NCBI GenBank assembly: GCA_964457065.1
Contig: CAYWDQ010000001.1
Coordinates: 1 to 64,000 of the forward strand
Source: Bog-473 sp964457065
GTDB lineage: Bacteria; Actinomycetota; Acidimicrobiia; Acidimicrobiales; RAAP-2
Length of the DNA stretch: 64,000 nucleotides
Reading direction: 5' to 3'
Below, piece after piece: positions 33,243 to 41,324 of this stretch; the stretch's first letter is position 1, and every line of letters begins with the position of its first letter. The notes under the pieces are model-generated. The model was not told the DNA's origin, did not search any database, and worked only from the letters and a program-made list of their open reading frames with translations. The position numbers and the translations under genes were made by a program.

Positions 33243-34390
33243 CGCGGGTACCTCGCGAGCTGGTGTCGGCTCAAGGGTCCGTGCTCTTCCTCCCGCATTT
33301 CGGACGTGCGCTCAGTTGCGGCATGTCCGTCGGCGTCCCGTCTCACCTTGGGCAGTACGCCTTCGCCGACGGCATAGGCCTCCTCGAGATGCGGATGCCC
33401 GGACAGAATGAACTCGTCAAGCCCCAGGTCGTGATACTCGAAGATGCGCTGTGCCACCTGCTCGTGGCTTCCGACCAGGGCCGTGCCCGCGCCGGGTCGT
33501 ACCAACCCGATCCCAGCCCACAGGTTCGGGCTCACTTCGAGGTCTTCACGGCGGCCATGGTGCAGCGACAGCATGCGCTGTTGACCGACCGACTCACTCT
33601 TGTTCAACAGTTGTTGGGCCGCGTCGACGAGGGCCGGGTCCATCGTGTCGAGCAATCGGTTGGCCTCTGCCCAAGCTTCGCGTTCGGTGTCACGGGTGAT
33701 CACATGGAGCCGGATTCCGAAGCGGATTGTCCGACCCTGTGACGCGGCCTTGTCGCGCACCCTCTCCATCCGCTCCCTGGCCATCGCCGGTGGTTCACCC
33801 CACAACAGATAGACGTCGACGTTTCGAGCGGCGACGTCCTCGGCAGTGCTCGACGCCCCACCGAAGAACACCTCGGGAATGGGGTCCGGCGGAGCCAGCG
33901 TGGTGGCCCCCCGGATCCTGTAGTGCCAGCCCTCGAAGTCGAAGGGCTCTCCGCTCCACGCACCGCGGAGGATCTTCAGGAATTCATCGGTCCGGGCATA
34001 GCGCTCGTCGTGTGAGAGCCAGTCACCGAATCGCCTCTGCTCCCAGGCATCTCCACCGGTGACGATGTTGATCAGGAGGCGTCCGTGTGTGATCCGCTGA
34101 AAGGTGGCGGCCTGTTGGGCGGCGAGAGTCGGATTGGTGATGCCCGGACGGAAGGCGACGAGGAACCGCAGCCTGGTCGTCTGCTGACTCAAGGCGGAGG
34201 TCACGAGCCAGGCGTCCTCGCACGTCGTCCCGGTCGGAGTGAGGACGGCGTCGAAGCCCAGGTCATCGGCGGCCCGGGCGATCTGGGCCAGGTATTCGAT
34301 CGTTGCCGGGCGACCATGGCCGCCGGAGCCCGGGACCACATTTCGGCTGTCCCCTGATGTCGGCAAGAACCAGTGCAGGGTGATTCCCAT
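33239..34390 (-). CDS. SsuD-like alkanesulfonate/LLM monooxygenase
   Basis: A 383-residue protein. The starting strand LHWFLPTSGDSR, TPTGTTCEDAWLVTSAL near residue 55, FLVAFRPGITNPTLAAQQAATFQRI near 79-103, and NIVTGGD near 112 closely follow alkanesulfonate monooxygenase SsuD, including the RPG and GGD motifs. SsuD releases sulfite from alkanesulfonates using FMNH2. ATG 34390 is chosen because the family N-terminus starts there; the frame is open to 34555. It is first in the minus-strand flavin-monooxygenase run and divergent from the membrane/secreted pair. No SsuE reductase or ABC importer is nearby. Confidence 0.88.
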   Translation of the reverse strand: MGITLHWFLPTSGDSRNVVPGSGGHGRPATIEYLAQIARAADDLGFDAVLTPTGTTCEDAWLVTSALSQQTTRLRFLVAFRPGITNPTLAAQQAATFQRITHGRLLINIVTGGDAWEQRRFGDWLSHDERYARTDEFLKILRGAWSGEPFDFEGWHYRIRGATTLAPPDPIPEVFFGGASSTAEDVAARNVDVYLLWGEPPAMARERMERVRDKAASQGRTIRFGIRLHVITRDTEREAWAEANRLLDTMDPALVDAAQQLLNKSESVGQQRMLSLHHGRREDLEVSPNLWAGIGLVRPGAGTALVGSHEQVAQRIFEYHDLGLDEFILSGHPHLEEAYAVGEGVLPKVRRDADGHAATERTSEMREEEHGPLSRHQLARYPR

Positions 34391-34445
34391 GACTTCGTGA
34401 CCACCTTCTCCTTCGTCCCGGCCCGCCTGCCTCACCGACGGCTTG

Positions 34446-34489
34446 CCCAAGCTTGGGTCTGCTGTATAGATTACCAATCCAATCGGATT
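34446..34489. promoter_or_regulatory. Possible operator sites in the divergent region of the monooxygenase operon
   Basis: CCCAAGCTTGGG at 34446-34457 is a perfect 12-bp palindrome. AATCGGATT at 34481-34489 is a 4-1-4 dyad. On the minus strand TTGCCC and TAATCT with an 18-bp spacer could be a promoter for the monooxygenase run. No dedicated regulator gene is adjacent. Confidence 0.3.
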
Positions 34490-34558
34490 TGGGGCAATAT
34501 GCGACCTTCCACCCAGCCAGGCGGGCAGATCGCACGCACGGGCCGGCGGGACCACTGA

Positions 34559-35593
34559 ATGACGACCACATCATCCGGACATCACGACACCCTGGCTGGG
34601 GCGCCCACCCGGGTGTGGACGCTGGTTGGCATCGCCGTCATCGGGGTCGCGCTCGCAGTGATGCCGCTGGCGTTCGGCATGTTCGACAAGACGCCCAAGG
34701 GTGCCGTGATGATCGCCGATTTCAAGCCGTACATGACCACGGCGCGGTTGAGCGGCTACCAGTTCGAGCTCCGGGAGATCAATGCCGGTGTGCACGAGAC
34801 AGATACCAGCGTGGCTGCGTATCTCGGCGGGGGCACCTCCGACCGGTTCGCATTCCAATCCGAGTACCCGACCTTCACCTCGTTCTATCAGCAGTGGCCG
34901 GCCATCGACTCGAAGATGACAGGTCTGATGAATCAGGTGCAGGCAAACCTGGGCAACTACCTCGCCGTGGCCGCACTCCCGAGCTTCAAGCTCTTCCCCT
35001 GGTTCTTCGTGCTCCCTGGAGTTCTCCTTGCCGTCTTTGCCATCGCGACGCTGGTGCGCCCGGCTCGGTGGCGCCGTACTCGATGGGTGCTTGTCATCCT
35101 CGGTGTGGGCCTGGTCGCGGCCCCGGGCATCTTCCAGATGTTCCAGCGAGCTCCCGACGGGGGCCGCATGATGACCGCGTTCGAGAGCATCGAGACGACG
35201 CAGAACGTCCAACAGATTCAGGGTTACTTCGGCTCCATGGCCGTCGGGCAAGGCGCGATCCGGCTCGAGATCGTTCCCGCCCTCGAGAGATCGGGACTCG
35301 ACGCGGCACAGATCTCCGCGCGCTTCCCGGCCGTCGCCTCGCTCGATGCCAACTGGGTGCACATCCTCAACGACATGACCCCGATGATCGGGGCCATGAG
35401 CGACAACGTTCCCGACTATCAGGCGATCGCCAGCCTTCCGCCCTTCCCGCTCTTCCCGTGGTTCTTCGCGCTCCCCGGCGTGCTTGTCATCGGCCTCGCC
35501 TTGGCCGGTGGCGTCACCCGTCAGAGGCCGGAGCCCTCCGGGGAGTCGGGGGAGCATCCAGTCGCAGTTCCCGTCAATGAAGGAGTGTCATGA
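34559..35593 (+). CDS. Hypothetical membrane protein with internally duplicated halves
   Basis: A 344-residue protein of unknown family with four hydrophobic helices (about 19-41, 141-163, 172-190 and 304-325). Two halves repeat the same plan: a large extracytoplasmic region followed by a near-identical motif, NYLAVAALPSFKLFPWFFVLPGVL near 140 and DYQAIASLPPFPLFPWFFALPGVL near 295. The extracytoplasmic parts also align loosely. This suggests an ancient internal duplication. It overlaps the next gene, a secreted protein, by 4 bp (ATGA), so the two products are probably made together. Confidence 0.65.
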   Translation: MTTTSSGHHDTLAGAPTRVWTLVGIAVIGVALAVMPLAFGMFDKTPKGAVMIADFKPYMTTARLSGYQFELREINAGVHETDTSVAAYLGGGTSDRFAFQSEYPTFTSFYQQWPAIDSKMTGLMNQVQANLGNYLAVAALPSFKLFPWFFVLPGVLLAVFAIATLVRPARWRRTRWVLVILGVGLVAAPGIFQMFQRAPDGGRMMTAFESIETTQNVQQIQGYFGSMAVGQGAIRLEIVPALERSGLDAAQISARFPAVASLDANWVHILNDMTPMIGAMSDNVPDYQAIASLPPFPLFPWFFALPGVLVIGLALAGGVTRQRPEPSGESGEHPVAVPVNEGVS

Positions 35594-36291
35594 TTCGCCG
35601 TCTTCTGTCCTTTTCCGTCGTGGTGTCGTCCCTCGCTTTGGCAGCCGGCGCCCTCGCTTTCGAGCCCGCCAACGCAGCGTCGAGCGGTCGGCACGCACTC
35701 GTCGGCACGTTCAAATTGCAACCCGGAGCGTGCGTCGGGACTTCGGTGACCGGGACCTACTTCCAGATGATCTTCCCGGGCGGGACGGTGGCGAACGGCA
35801 AGTTCTTCGACAACCCGGATTCGACGTGCGCGAACAAGGCCTACACGTTGACCGTGCCGGGCCTGCGAGGCGGCCTCGTGACCGGGAAATATCAGCCGAA
35901 CCCAACCCCGGCGTTCAACGCACAGGGTGGAGCGCTTGCCGACAGCATCGTGCAGCCGCAGTCCTTCACGGCCATCGACTTCTCCATCGCCACCAGCCAG
36001 AAGGATCCCCAGACCGGCCTCGCCGTGCCCCCGCCGGCGATCAGCGTCAAGAGCGGCAAGCTTTCCGGGCAGGTCGAGGCCTGGTCGGCCTCATGGAACA
36101 AGCTGTACTTCAACCAGGGATCGCCGAAGCCGAACGGCTCGAGCCCCGGGCTGACCGCGCCACTCTCGGGCACCTACAACTCGAAGACCCATGCCTTCGT
36201 GATCACGTGGACGAGCCAGGTCGTCGGCGGGCCCTTCAACGGCTTCACCGGGCTGTGGCACCTGACCGGGACGTTCTCGTCCGCAAAGTGA
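35590..36291 (+). CDS. Hypothetical secreted protein
   Basis: A 233-residue protein. A Sec-type signal is clear: MIRRLL, a hydrophobic core (FSVVVSSLALAAGALAF) and an Ala-rich cleavage zone ending near NAASS (about residue 31). The mature part is rich in Gly, Thr and Ser with regular beta-strand patterns and two Cys residues near 48 and 78 that might pair. No family is recognised. It is translationally coupled to the duplicated membrane protein upstream, which may anchor or process it. Confidence 0.65.
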   Translation: MIRRLLSFSVVVSSLALAAGALAFEPANAASSGRHALVGTFKLQPGACVGTSVTGTYFQMIFPGGTVANGKFFDNPDSTCANKAYTLTVPGLRGGLVTGKYQPNPTPAFNAQGGALADSIVQPQSFTAIDFSIATSQKDPQTGLAVPPPAISVKSGKLSGQVEAWSASWNKLYFNQGSPKPNGSSPGLTAPLSGTYNSKTHAFVITWTSQVVGGPFNGFTGLWHLTGTFSSAK

Positions 36292-36371
36292 GTCGTGCCG
36301 GTGGACGCACCGGGTCCTGCTCACGGAAATGAGAGATAGGGGAGATTCCCCGTACGAAGGAGGTTGGTGCA

Positions 36372-36950
36372 ATGTCCATCTACGACGAGGTTCTGGCAGC
36401 CAACGAGGACTATGCGGCGAGCTTCGGCGCAAAGGGTGCGCTCGCGCTTCCACCCGCCCGGCACTTCGCCATCCTCACCTGCATGGATGCCAGGCTCGAT
36501 CCGGCCAAGTACGCAGGCCTCAGTGAAGGTGATGCCCACGTCATCCGCAATGCCGGCGGGAGGGCTAGTGATGATGCCATTCGTTCCCTCGTCATCTCCT
36601 ACAAGTTGCTCGGGACGAACGAGTGGTTCGTCATCCACCATTCGAACTGCGGCATGGAGTTCTTCACCGACGACGTCATTCGTGGCCTGCTGGCAAGCAG
36701 CCTGGAGACGGCAGAACTCGGTCCCGAGGGATTTCGCGACGTGGGAACAGGGCCGGGTTCCTCTGAGGCGGACTACATCGACTGGTTGACGATCGCCGAC
36801 AATGCCCAGAGCGTCGTCGACGATGTCACCCGCATTCGGAACCATCCCTTGGTTCCCGGCCGGATCGCGATCTACGGATTCATCTACGACGTGACCACGG
36901 GGCGTCTGGTCGAGGTCCTCGAGGCGACCAAGGCGGGGTTGCCGATCTGA
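36372..36950 (+). CDS. Beta-class carbonic anhydrase
   Basis: A 192-residue beta-carbonic anhydrase, interconverting CO2 and bicarbonate. The zinc ligands and catalytic pair are all present: Cys37, Asp39 and Arg41 in TCMDAR, His90 and Cys93 in IHHSNC. RNAGGRASDDAIRSLVIS near 59-76 is a family hallmark. ATG 36372 follows GGAGGTTGGTGC. It appears to be a single gene, convergent with the ATP-grasp gene, with a hairpin between them. Confidence 0.93.
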   Translation: MSIYDEVLAANEDYAASFGAKGALALPPARHFAILTCMDARLDPAKYAGLSEGDAHVIRNAGGRASDDAIRSLVISYKLLGTNEWFVIHHSNCGMEFFTDDVIRGLLASSLETAELGPEGFRDVGTGPGSSEADYIDWLTIADNAQSVVDDVTRIRNHPLVPGRIAIYGFIYDVTTGRLVEVLEATKAGLPI

Positions 36951-36957
36951 CGAGGGA

Positions 36958-36981
36958 ACGCCAGACACGATGGCCTGGCGT
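36958..36981. terminator. Hairpin between convergent carbonic anhydrase and ATP-grasp genes
   Basis: ACGCCAG (36958-36964) and CTGGCGT (36975-36981) form a perfect 7-bp stem with a 10-nt loop, exactly between two converging genes. No T-tract, as is common in GC-rich actinobacteria. Confidence 0.5.
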
Positions 36982-38273
36982 CAGTCGAGAACGGCACCGA
37001 TCGATGACGGCGCGTGTTCGAATCGTGCCCTCACGGTTGCTTCGGTGACCCGGGCGGTGTCGCGTAGTTGGTCGTAGTCGCGTGCCACACCGAGGACCGA
37101 ATAGACGTAGTCGTTCGTCCCGGTGCGCCAGTCGATCGCCGTCCCCGGCTCCCGGTGGAGGGTGGCTGACCGCACGCCCGGCAGCCGGGCGACCCGTTCC
37201 AGACCGTCGACGGCCCGTACCTTGCGTGCCGTGATCGGTGCATGAAAAAGGAGCCTGAAACCGATTCCGTCCCTCCGGAGCAGCGCGGCGTAGTCGGCCG
37301 GTCGGCCCAGCGCCACCTCCATGGCAAGGCGCGGTGCCGAAGCGCCAGTGGCCATCTCGAGCATGAGCGGGACACCGCCACCGAGCCTGCCGTTGACCTC
37401 GATGACCCGAGGCCCGGCCGGAGTGAACTTGATTTCCGTGTGCACGCAACCGGTCTCCACACCGGCAGCGCGCACGGCGGCAGTCCCCACGTCGAGTGCT
37501 GCCGTGTGCTGCTGCGGCGTGAGATCGGCCGGAATGAAGAATCCCGTCTCCCGGAAGGGCGGCGCCAGCGGGAAGCGGCCGGTCACGGCAAAGTGCTCGA
37601 TGTTGCCGTCGCTGACCACGCTCTCCACCGACAGATAATTGGCGAAACCCTCGCCGAGGCATGGAGCGGAGTCGGGAAGGTACTCCTCAATCAGCATGTC
37701 GGGCCGGTCGGCGCCGAAGAGGGACCGAAGGGCGTCCAAGAGCTCGACGGCAGCCTCGACTCGCATGGTCGTGCGGCTGTCCGTGCCGTAAATCGGCTTG
37801 AGCACGGCCGGGAAGCTGACAGCGCCGGCGACCGCCTCCACGGCGTCGTCGGCGAGTCCAGCGGGCACGATGGCCGAGCCCGGCACCGCGAGGCCGCTGT
37901 GCCGCTGGGCCTCCCGTTGCGCCGCCTTGTCCGTCAGCAGCCGCGCCACCTCCGGTCGGTGGAACGGCAGGCCCAGATTCGCGGCAAGGTGGGCCAGATC
38001 GACCATCTGATGGTCGGAGAAGGTCACGATGCCATCAGGCCGACTCGGCGCCACGGCATCTGCCCACCGATCCGGAGGGATGCCGGCCAGATCGACCACC
38101 TGACCGAAGCGGTGGAGCGCGCGCCAGTCGTCCCGTACGACGGGATCGGTGCCGTCCACGAGCCACAGGATGGAGCACAGGCCGGCGGCCGCCTGCGCCG
38201 ACGTCATCAGGGGCAACGAGAGCCCGCCGTAGGGGATCGCCAGCAGCGGAAGTCGACCGGCGAGCTCCGTCAT
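36981..38273 (-). CDS. ATP-grasp domain carboxylate-amine ligase-like protein
   Basis: A 430-residue ATP-grasp enzyme. An N-terminal pre-ATP-grasp region of about 100 residues is followed by the central domain: LLTDKAAQREAQRHSGLAVPG near 117, FPAVLKPIYGTDSR near 153 (nucleotide Lys), LIEEYLP near 189, and the metal-site strand PRVIEVNGRLGGGVPLML near 288. Such enzymes ligate an acid to an amine or thiol using ATP (amino-acid ligases, peptide tailoring). The start ATG 38273 is chosen over an upstream Arg-rich extension. No peptide, carrier or partner gene is adjacent, so the substrate cannot be inferred. Confidence 0.8.
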   Translation of the reverse strand: MTELAGRLPLLAIPYGGLSLPLMTSAQAAAGLCSILWLVDGTDPVVRDDWRALHRFGQVVDLAGIPPDRWADAVAPSRPDGIVTFSDHQMVDLAHLAANLGLPFHRPEVARLLTDKAAQREAQRHSGLAVPGSAIVPAGLADDAVEAVAGAVSFPAVLKPIYGTDSRTTMRVEAAVELLDALRSLFGADRPDMLIEEYLPDSAPCLGEGFANYLSVESVVSDGNIEHFAVTGRFPLAPPFRETGFFIPADLTPQQHTAALDVGTAAVRAAGVETGCVHTEIKFTPAGPRVIEVNGRLGGGVPLMLEMATGASAPRLAMEVALGRPADYAALLRRDGIGFRLLFHAPITARKVRAVDGLERVARLPGVRSATLHREPGTAIDWRTGTNDYVYSVLGVARDYDQLRDTARVTEATVRARFEHAPSSIGAVLD

Positions 38274-38441
38274 CGAACGACCGCCTTCGGACCGTCTCCG
38301 GACGGAACGTGTGCGCGAGACGTCCACACCATGTCACTACGTGGCTCGAGACGCAGGGGATTGGGCAGGCGGAGGTGAAGCGAGCCCCACCGTGCACGTT
38401 CCACGCGTTCACGTGCATCAGTACTGCCCGAGACACTCGGT

Positions 38442-39962
38442 CTACAGGACGAGATGCTCGTACGCCTCCGGGTTCTCCATGTTCTCGGCAATGCGGGCGG
38501 CCTCCTCTTCCGGTGACTCGTTCGTGCGCAGGAGGAAGGGCGAAAGGACCAGACCGACCAGGACGCATGCGGCGGCGATGAGCAGCGCCAGCTGGTAGCC
38601 CTCCGTCAACGCCGAGACGAGCTGGTGCCCTTCGGCGACCAGCGACTTGGTGCGGTTGGTCGCGATCGTGCTCAGGACGGCGAGGCCCACGGCGGCCGCC
38701 ATCTGCTGGGACACGTTCACGATGCCCGAACCCAGGCCGGCGTCGGCCGTCGGGATCTCGGACATTCCGATCTGCAACAGCGGCATGAACGAGGCGCCGG
38801 CGCCGACACCCAGCAAGAGGAAGGCAAAGAAGATCTTCGGGAAGTAGTCCGCACCCTGGCCGGCGGACGCCAGCAGGACCAAGCCGCCTGCCGCGAGGAG
38901 CATGGCCGGGTACATCACCCTGCTGCCGAATCGGTTGACCAGGCGCGCCGTGAGGCCGGCCGACATGGTCGCCATGCCCACCGTCGCCGGCATGAAGGCC
39001 AGGCCGGTCTTGATGGGGCTGTAGCCGAGCACGTGCTCGAGGTAGAGCGCGCCGATGAAGAACGTGGAGAACATGCCCGTGGCGAGCAGGCCCCGGATCG
39101 CGCTCGACCCTGTCAGGGTGCGCAGCTTGAGGATCCGCAGCGGCATGATGGGGTTGGCCAGTCGCGACTCGAGGACCACGAAGGAGACGAACAGGAGGAT
39201 CGCGACGCCGAGGATGCCGAGCGTGTGGGCCGAGACCCAGCCGTCGCTCGACGCGGTCACGATGCCGTAGATGCCGACCATCAAGGACAGCGTCACCAGC
39301 ACGGACCCGACCACGTCGACGCCCTGCTTGATGCCCAGGCCGACGTTCTCCACCACCAGGATGCGACCCAGGATCATCGTGGCGACGCCGATAGGCACAT
39401 TCACGAAGAAGATCCAGTGCCAGCTCAGCGCCTGCGTCAGCACACCGCCGGCCAGGAGCCCGATGGAGCCGCCGCCGACGGCGACGAACACGTAGGCGCT
39501 CATTGCCTTGGCCCGTTCGACCGGGCTGGGGAACTCCGTCACGATGATGGCGACGATCACCGAGGACGACAGCGCCCCGCCGATGCCCTGCACGAAGCGC
39601 GCCACCACCAGCATGGACTGGCTGTCGGCCGAGCCGCAGGCGATGGACGAGAGGGTGAACAGCGCGACGCCGGCCAGGAACACCTTCTTGCGGCCGATGA
39701 GGTCCCCCAGGCGGCCCGCCATGAGGAGGAAGCTCCCGAAGCTGATGAGGTAGGCGTCGACGACCCAGGTCAGGCCCGACTGGGTGAAGTGCAGGCTGCG
39801 CTGGATGTCGGGGAGCGCCACGTTGACGATGGAGCCATCGAGCGCATTCATGAACATGGCCAGGCAGACGACGACCAGGGCGATCCAGCGCCGGCGGTCG
39901 CCGGCCTCGTCACTCGTCCCCAGCTGGGGCCTGGTCAAGGATCCGGAGTCGGGGATAGTCAT
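38442..39962 (-). CDS. MFS transporter, DHA2 family, under MarR control
   Basis: A 506-residue 14-helix major facilitator. FMNALDGSIVNVALPDIQ in helix 1, AGRLGDLIGRKKVF as motif A, and GGSIGLLAGGVLTQALSWHWIFFVNVPIG around helix 5 are typical of EmrB/QacA exporters. The C-terminal tail is acidic (ESPEEEAARIAENMENPEAY). It probably exports an antimicrobial or toxic compound. The start ATG 39962 lies inside a perfect 7-bp inverted repeat, and a MarR regulator is transcribed divergently 80 bp away, so substrate-induced derepression is likely. Confidence 0.92.
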   Translation of the reverse strand: MTIPDSGSLTRPQLGTSDEAGDRRRWIALVVVCLAMFMNALDGSIVNVALPDIQRSLHFTQSGLTWVVDAYLISFGSFLLMAGRLGDLIGRKKVFLAGVALFTLSSIACGSADSQSMLVVARFVQGIGGALSSSVIVAIIVTEFPSPVERAKAMSAYVFVAVGGGSIGLLAGGVLTQALSWHWIFFVNVPIGVATMILGRILVVENVGLGIKQGVDVVGSVLVTLSLMVGIYGIVTASSDGWVSAHTLGILGVAILLFVSFVVLESRLANPIMPLRILKLRTLTGSSAIRGLLATGMFSTFFIGALYLEHVLGYSPIKTGLAFMPATVGMATMSAGLTARLVNRFGSRVMYPAMLLAAGGLVLLASAGQGADYFPKIFFAFLLLGVGAGASFMPLLQIGMSEIPTADAGLGSGIVNVSQQMAAAVGLAVLSTIATNRTKSLVAEGHQLVSALTEGYQLALLIAAACVLVGLVLSPFLLRTNESPEEEAARIAENMENPEAYEHLVL

Positions 39963-39977
39963 GATTTCGGGACTATC
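39954..39977. promoter_or_regulatory. Likely MarR operator overlapping the exporter start codon
   Basis: GATAGTC (39954-39960) and GACTATC (39971-39977) form a perfect 7-bp inverted repeat with a 10-bp centre. It covers the start codon of the exporter and lies in the divergent region with the MarR gene. Confidence 0.6.
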
Positions 39978-40041
39978 ATAGAGGGGTGATGGATATGACC
40001 GATCAGCCGGGCGCCGGCCGGTCCGTGGCAGGCTCGGGTTC

Positions 40042-40485
40042 GTGATGGCCCGGGCATCGACCTCTTCCACGACGGGCACGATCGTGCTCCTGACCCGGTT
40101 GGCCCGCGCCGTCTTCTTGCGCAGCTCCGTCGACCTGGTGGGGATGAACCTGAAGAACATGGTGGTCCTGGCCTACCTGCGCGACCACCCGAGCGTGTCG
40201 CAGCAGGTGATGACCGAGGACCTGACCATGGACTCCAACACCGGTGTCCTCGTGCTCAACGACCTGGAGGATCTCGAGTACGTGGAGCGACGGCGGGACC
40301 CGGCCGACCGCCGGCGCCACATCGTCGACATCACCGACCCCGGCCTCGAGGCGCTGGAACGGGCCGAGGTGGCCCAGGGAAGCATCGAGGACGAGATCCT
40401 CGGCGGGCTGAGTGCCACCGAGCGGGCGACCTTCCGACGGCTGCTCGTCAAGGCCTTGGAGGACCACCTCCCGGCCGGGGGCTGA
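40042..40485 (+). CDS. MarR-family transcriptional regulator
   Basis: About 147 residues, the usual MarR size. The winged-helix domain includes NMVVLAYLRDHPSVSQQVMTEDL, then TGVLVLNDLEDLEYVERRRDPADRRRHIVDIT, whose RRDPADRRRH wing is diagnostic. The start could be GTG 40042 or ATG 40045. It is divergent from the DHA2 exporter and shares the dyad at 39954-39977. A short unrelated frame beginning at ATG 39994 in another phase is not supported. Confidence 0.88.
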   Translation: MMARASTSSTTGTIVLLTRLARAVFLRSSVDLVGMNLKNMVVLAYLRDHPSVSQQVMTEDLTMDSNTGVLVLNDLEDLEYVERRRDPADRRRHIVDITDPGLEALERAEVAQGSIEDEILGGLSATERATFRRLLVKALEDHLPAGG

Positions 40486-40589
40486 CCGGCTCACGGCGTT
40501 CACGCTCCGGCCGCACGCTCCGTCTTTCCCCGTGGCCGATCCCGAGCTGGACCTGCCCGATCGGCACCCCGAGACCGGTGCGGCGTGCC

Positions 40590-41210
40590 CTATGGCGGGG
40601 GTCGGAGACCGTCCTCGATCATGACGAGCAAACGTGAGCTCTGCTCCGGCGTCAGGGTCGCGCTCATGCACATGGAGCCCAGCAGTTGCATGAGGTCCGG
40701 CCCGTCGATGTCCCTGCGCACCTCGCCGGCCTCCTGGGCCCGGGTCAGCACGATTCCCAGTGCCGCTTCGATTCGCTCACGCGACGCGATGCGCAAATCG
40801 GGGTTCTTCTCGAAGGCCTCATGGAGCTCGCTGAGGAACCTGCGCTTGCTGCTGGCGTACCGCACGAAGGCCTCGAGCCACGCCACGAGCGCGGGCCACG
40901 GATCGAGGTCCGCCACTACCGACTCAGCCACGCTTGTCAGCTCGTCGACGTCTTCGCGGTAGACGGCCTCGACGATGTCGATCCGCTTCGGGAAGTGCCG
41001 GTAGAGGGTCCCGATGCCGACCCCGGCCTCCCTGGCGATCGACTCCATGGAGGCGCCGCCACCCTCTTGTGCGAAGACGGTGCGCGCGGCGGTGACGAGC
41101 CGGTCGTAGTTGCGCTGTGCGTCGGCCCGCAGGGGGCGTGCCGACGTCTCGTCATCCTGAATGCCGACGTCGTCCACCGTCGCTGTCGTCGACCTCGGTT
41201 GAGCTGTCAT
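40590..41210 (-). CDS. TetR-family transcriptional regulator
   Basis: A 206-residue TetR protein. The DNA-binding domain (YDRLVTAARTVFAQEGGGASMESIAREAGVGIGTLYRHFPKRIDIVEAVY) spans about 34-85, followed by a helical domain with MQLLGSMCMSATL as in many exporter repressors. It is divergent from the DHA2 exporter at 41325. The palindrome CGGAGG-N3-CCTCCG in the shared intergenic region is its probable operator. Confidence 0.9.
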   Translation of the reverse strand: MTAQPRSTTATVDDVGIQDDETSARPLRADAQRNYDRLVTAARTVFAQEGGGASMESIAREAGVGIGTLYRHFPKRIDIVEAVYREDVDELTSVAESVVADLDPWPALVAWLEAFVRYASSKRRFLSELHEAFEKNPDLRIASRERIEAALGIVLTRAQEAGEVRRDIDGPDLMQLLGSMCMSATLTPEQSSRLLVMIEDGLRPPP

Positions 41211-41242
41211 CCTCGCCTATCCCTCCCGGGCGAAATTCTCTG

Positions 41243-41271
41243 TTGCAAAACGGAGGATCCCTCCGTATACT
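41243..41271 (+). promoter_or_regulatory. Promoter of the TetR-linked DHA2 exporter
   Basis: -35 TTGCAA (41243-41248), 17-bp spacer and -10 TATACT (41266-41271), facing the exporter gene at 41325. The spacer contains the palindromic operator. Confidence 0.6.
41251..41265. promoter_or_regulatory. Likely TetR operator, CGGAGG-N3-CCTCCG
   Basis: CGGAGGATCCCTCCG is a perfect 6-3-6 inverted repeat placed exactly between -35 and -10 of the exporter promoter. A second, weaker copy (GGAGGAAGCTTCC) follows at 41276-41288 near the expected start site. Confidence 0.65.
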
Positions 41272-41324
41272 AACCGGAGGAAGCTTCCACTTACCCAAGA
41301 TACCAGCGGAAAGATCGGAACACC

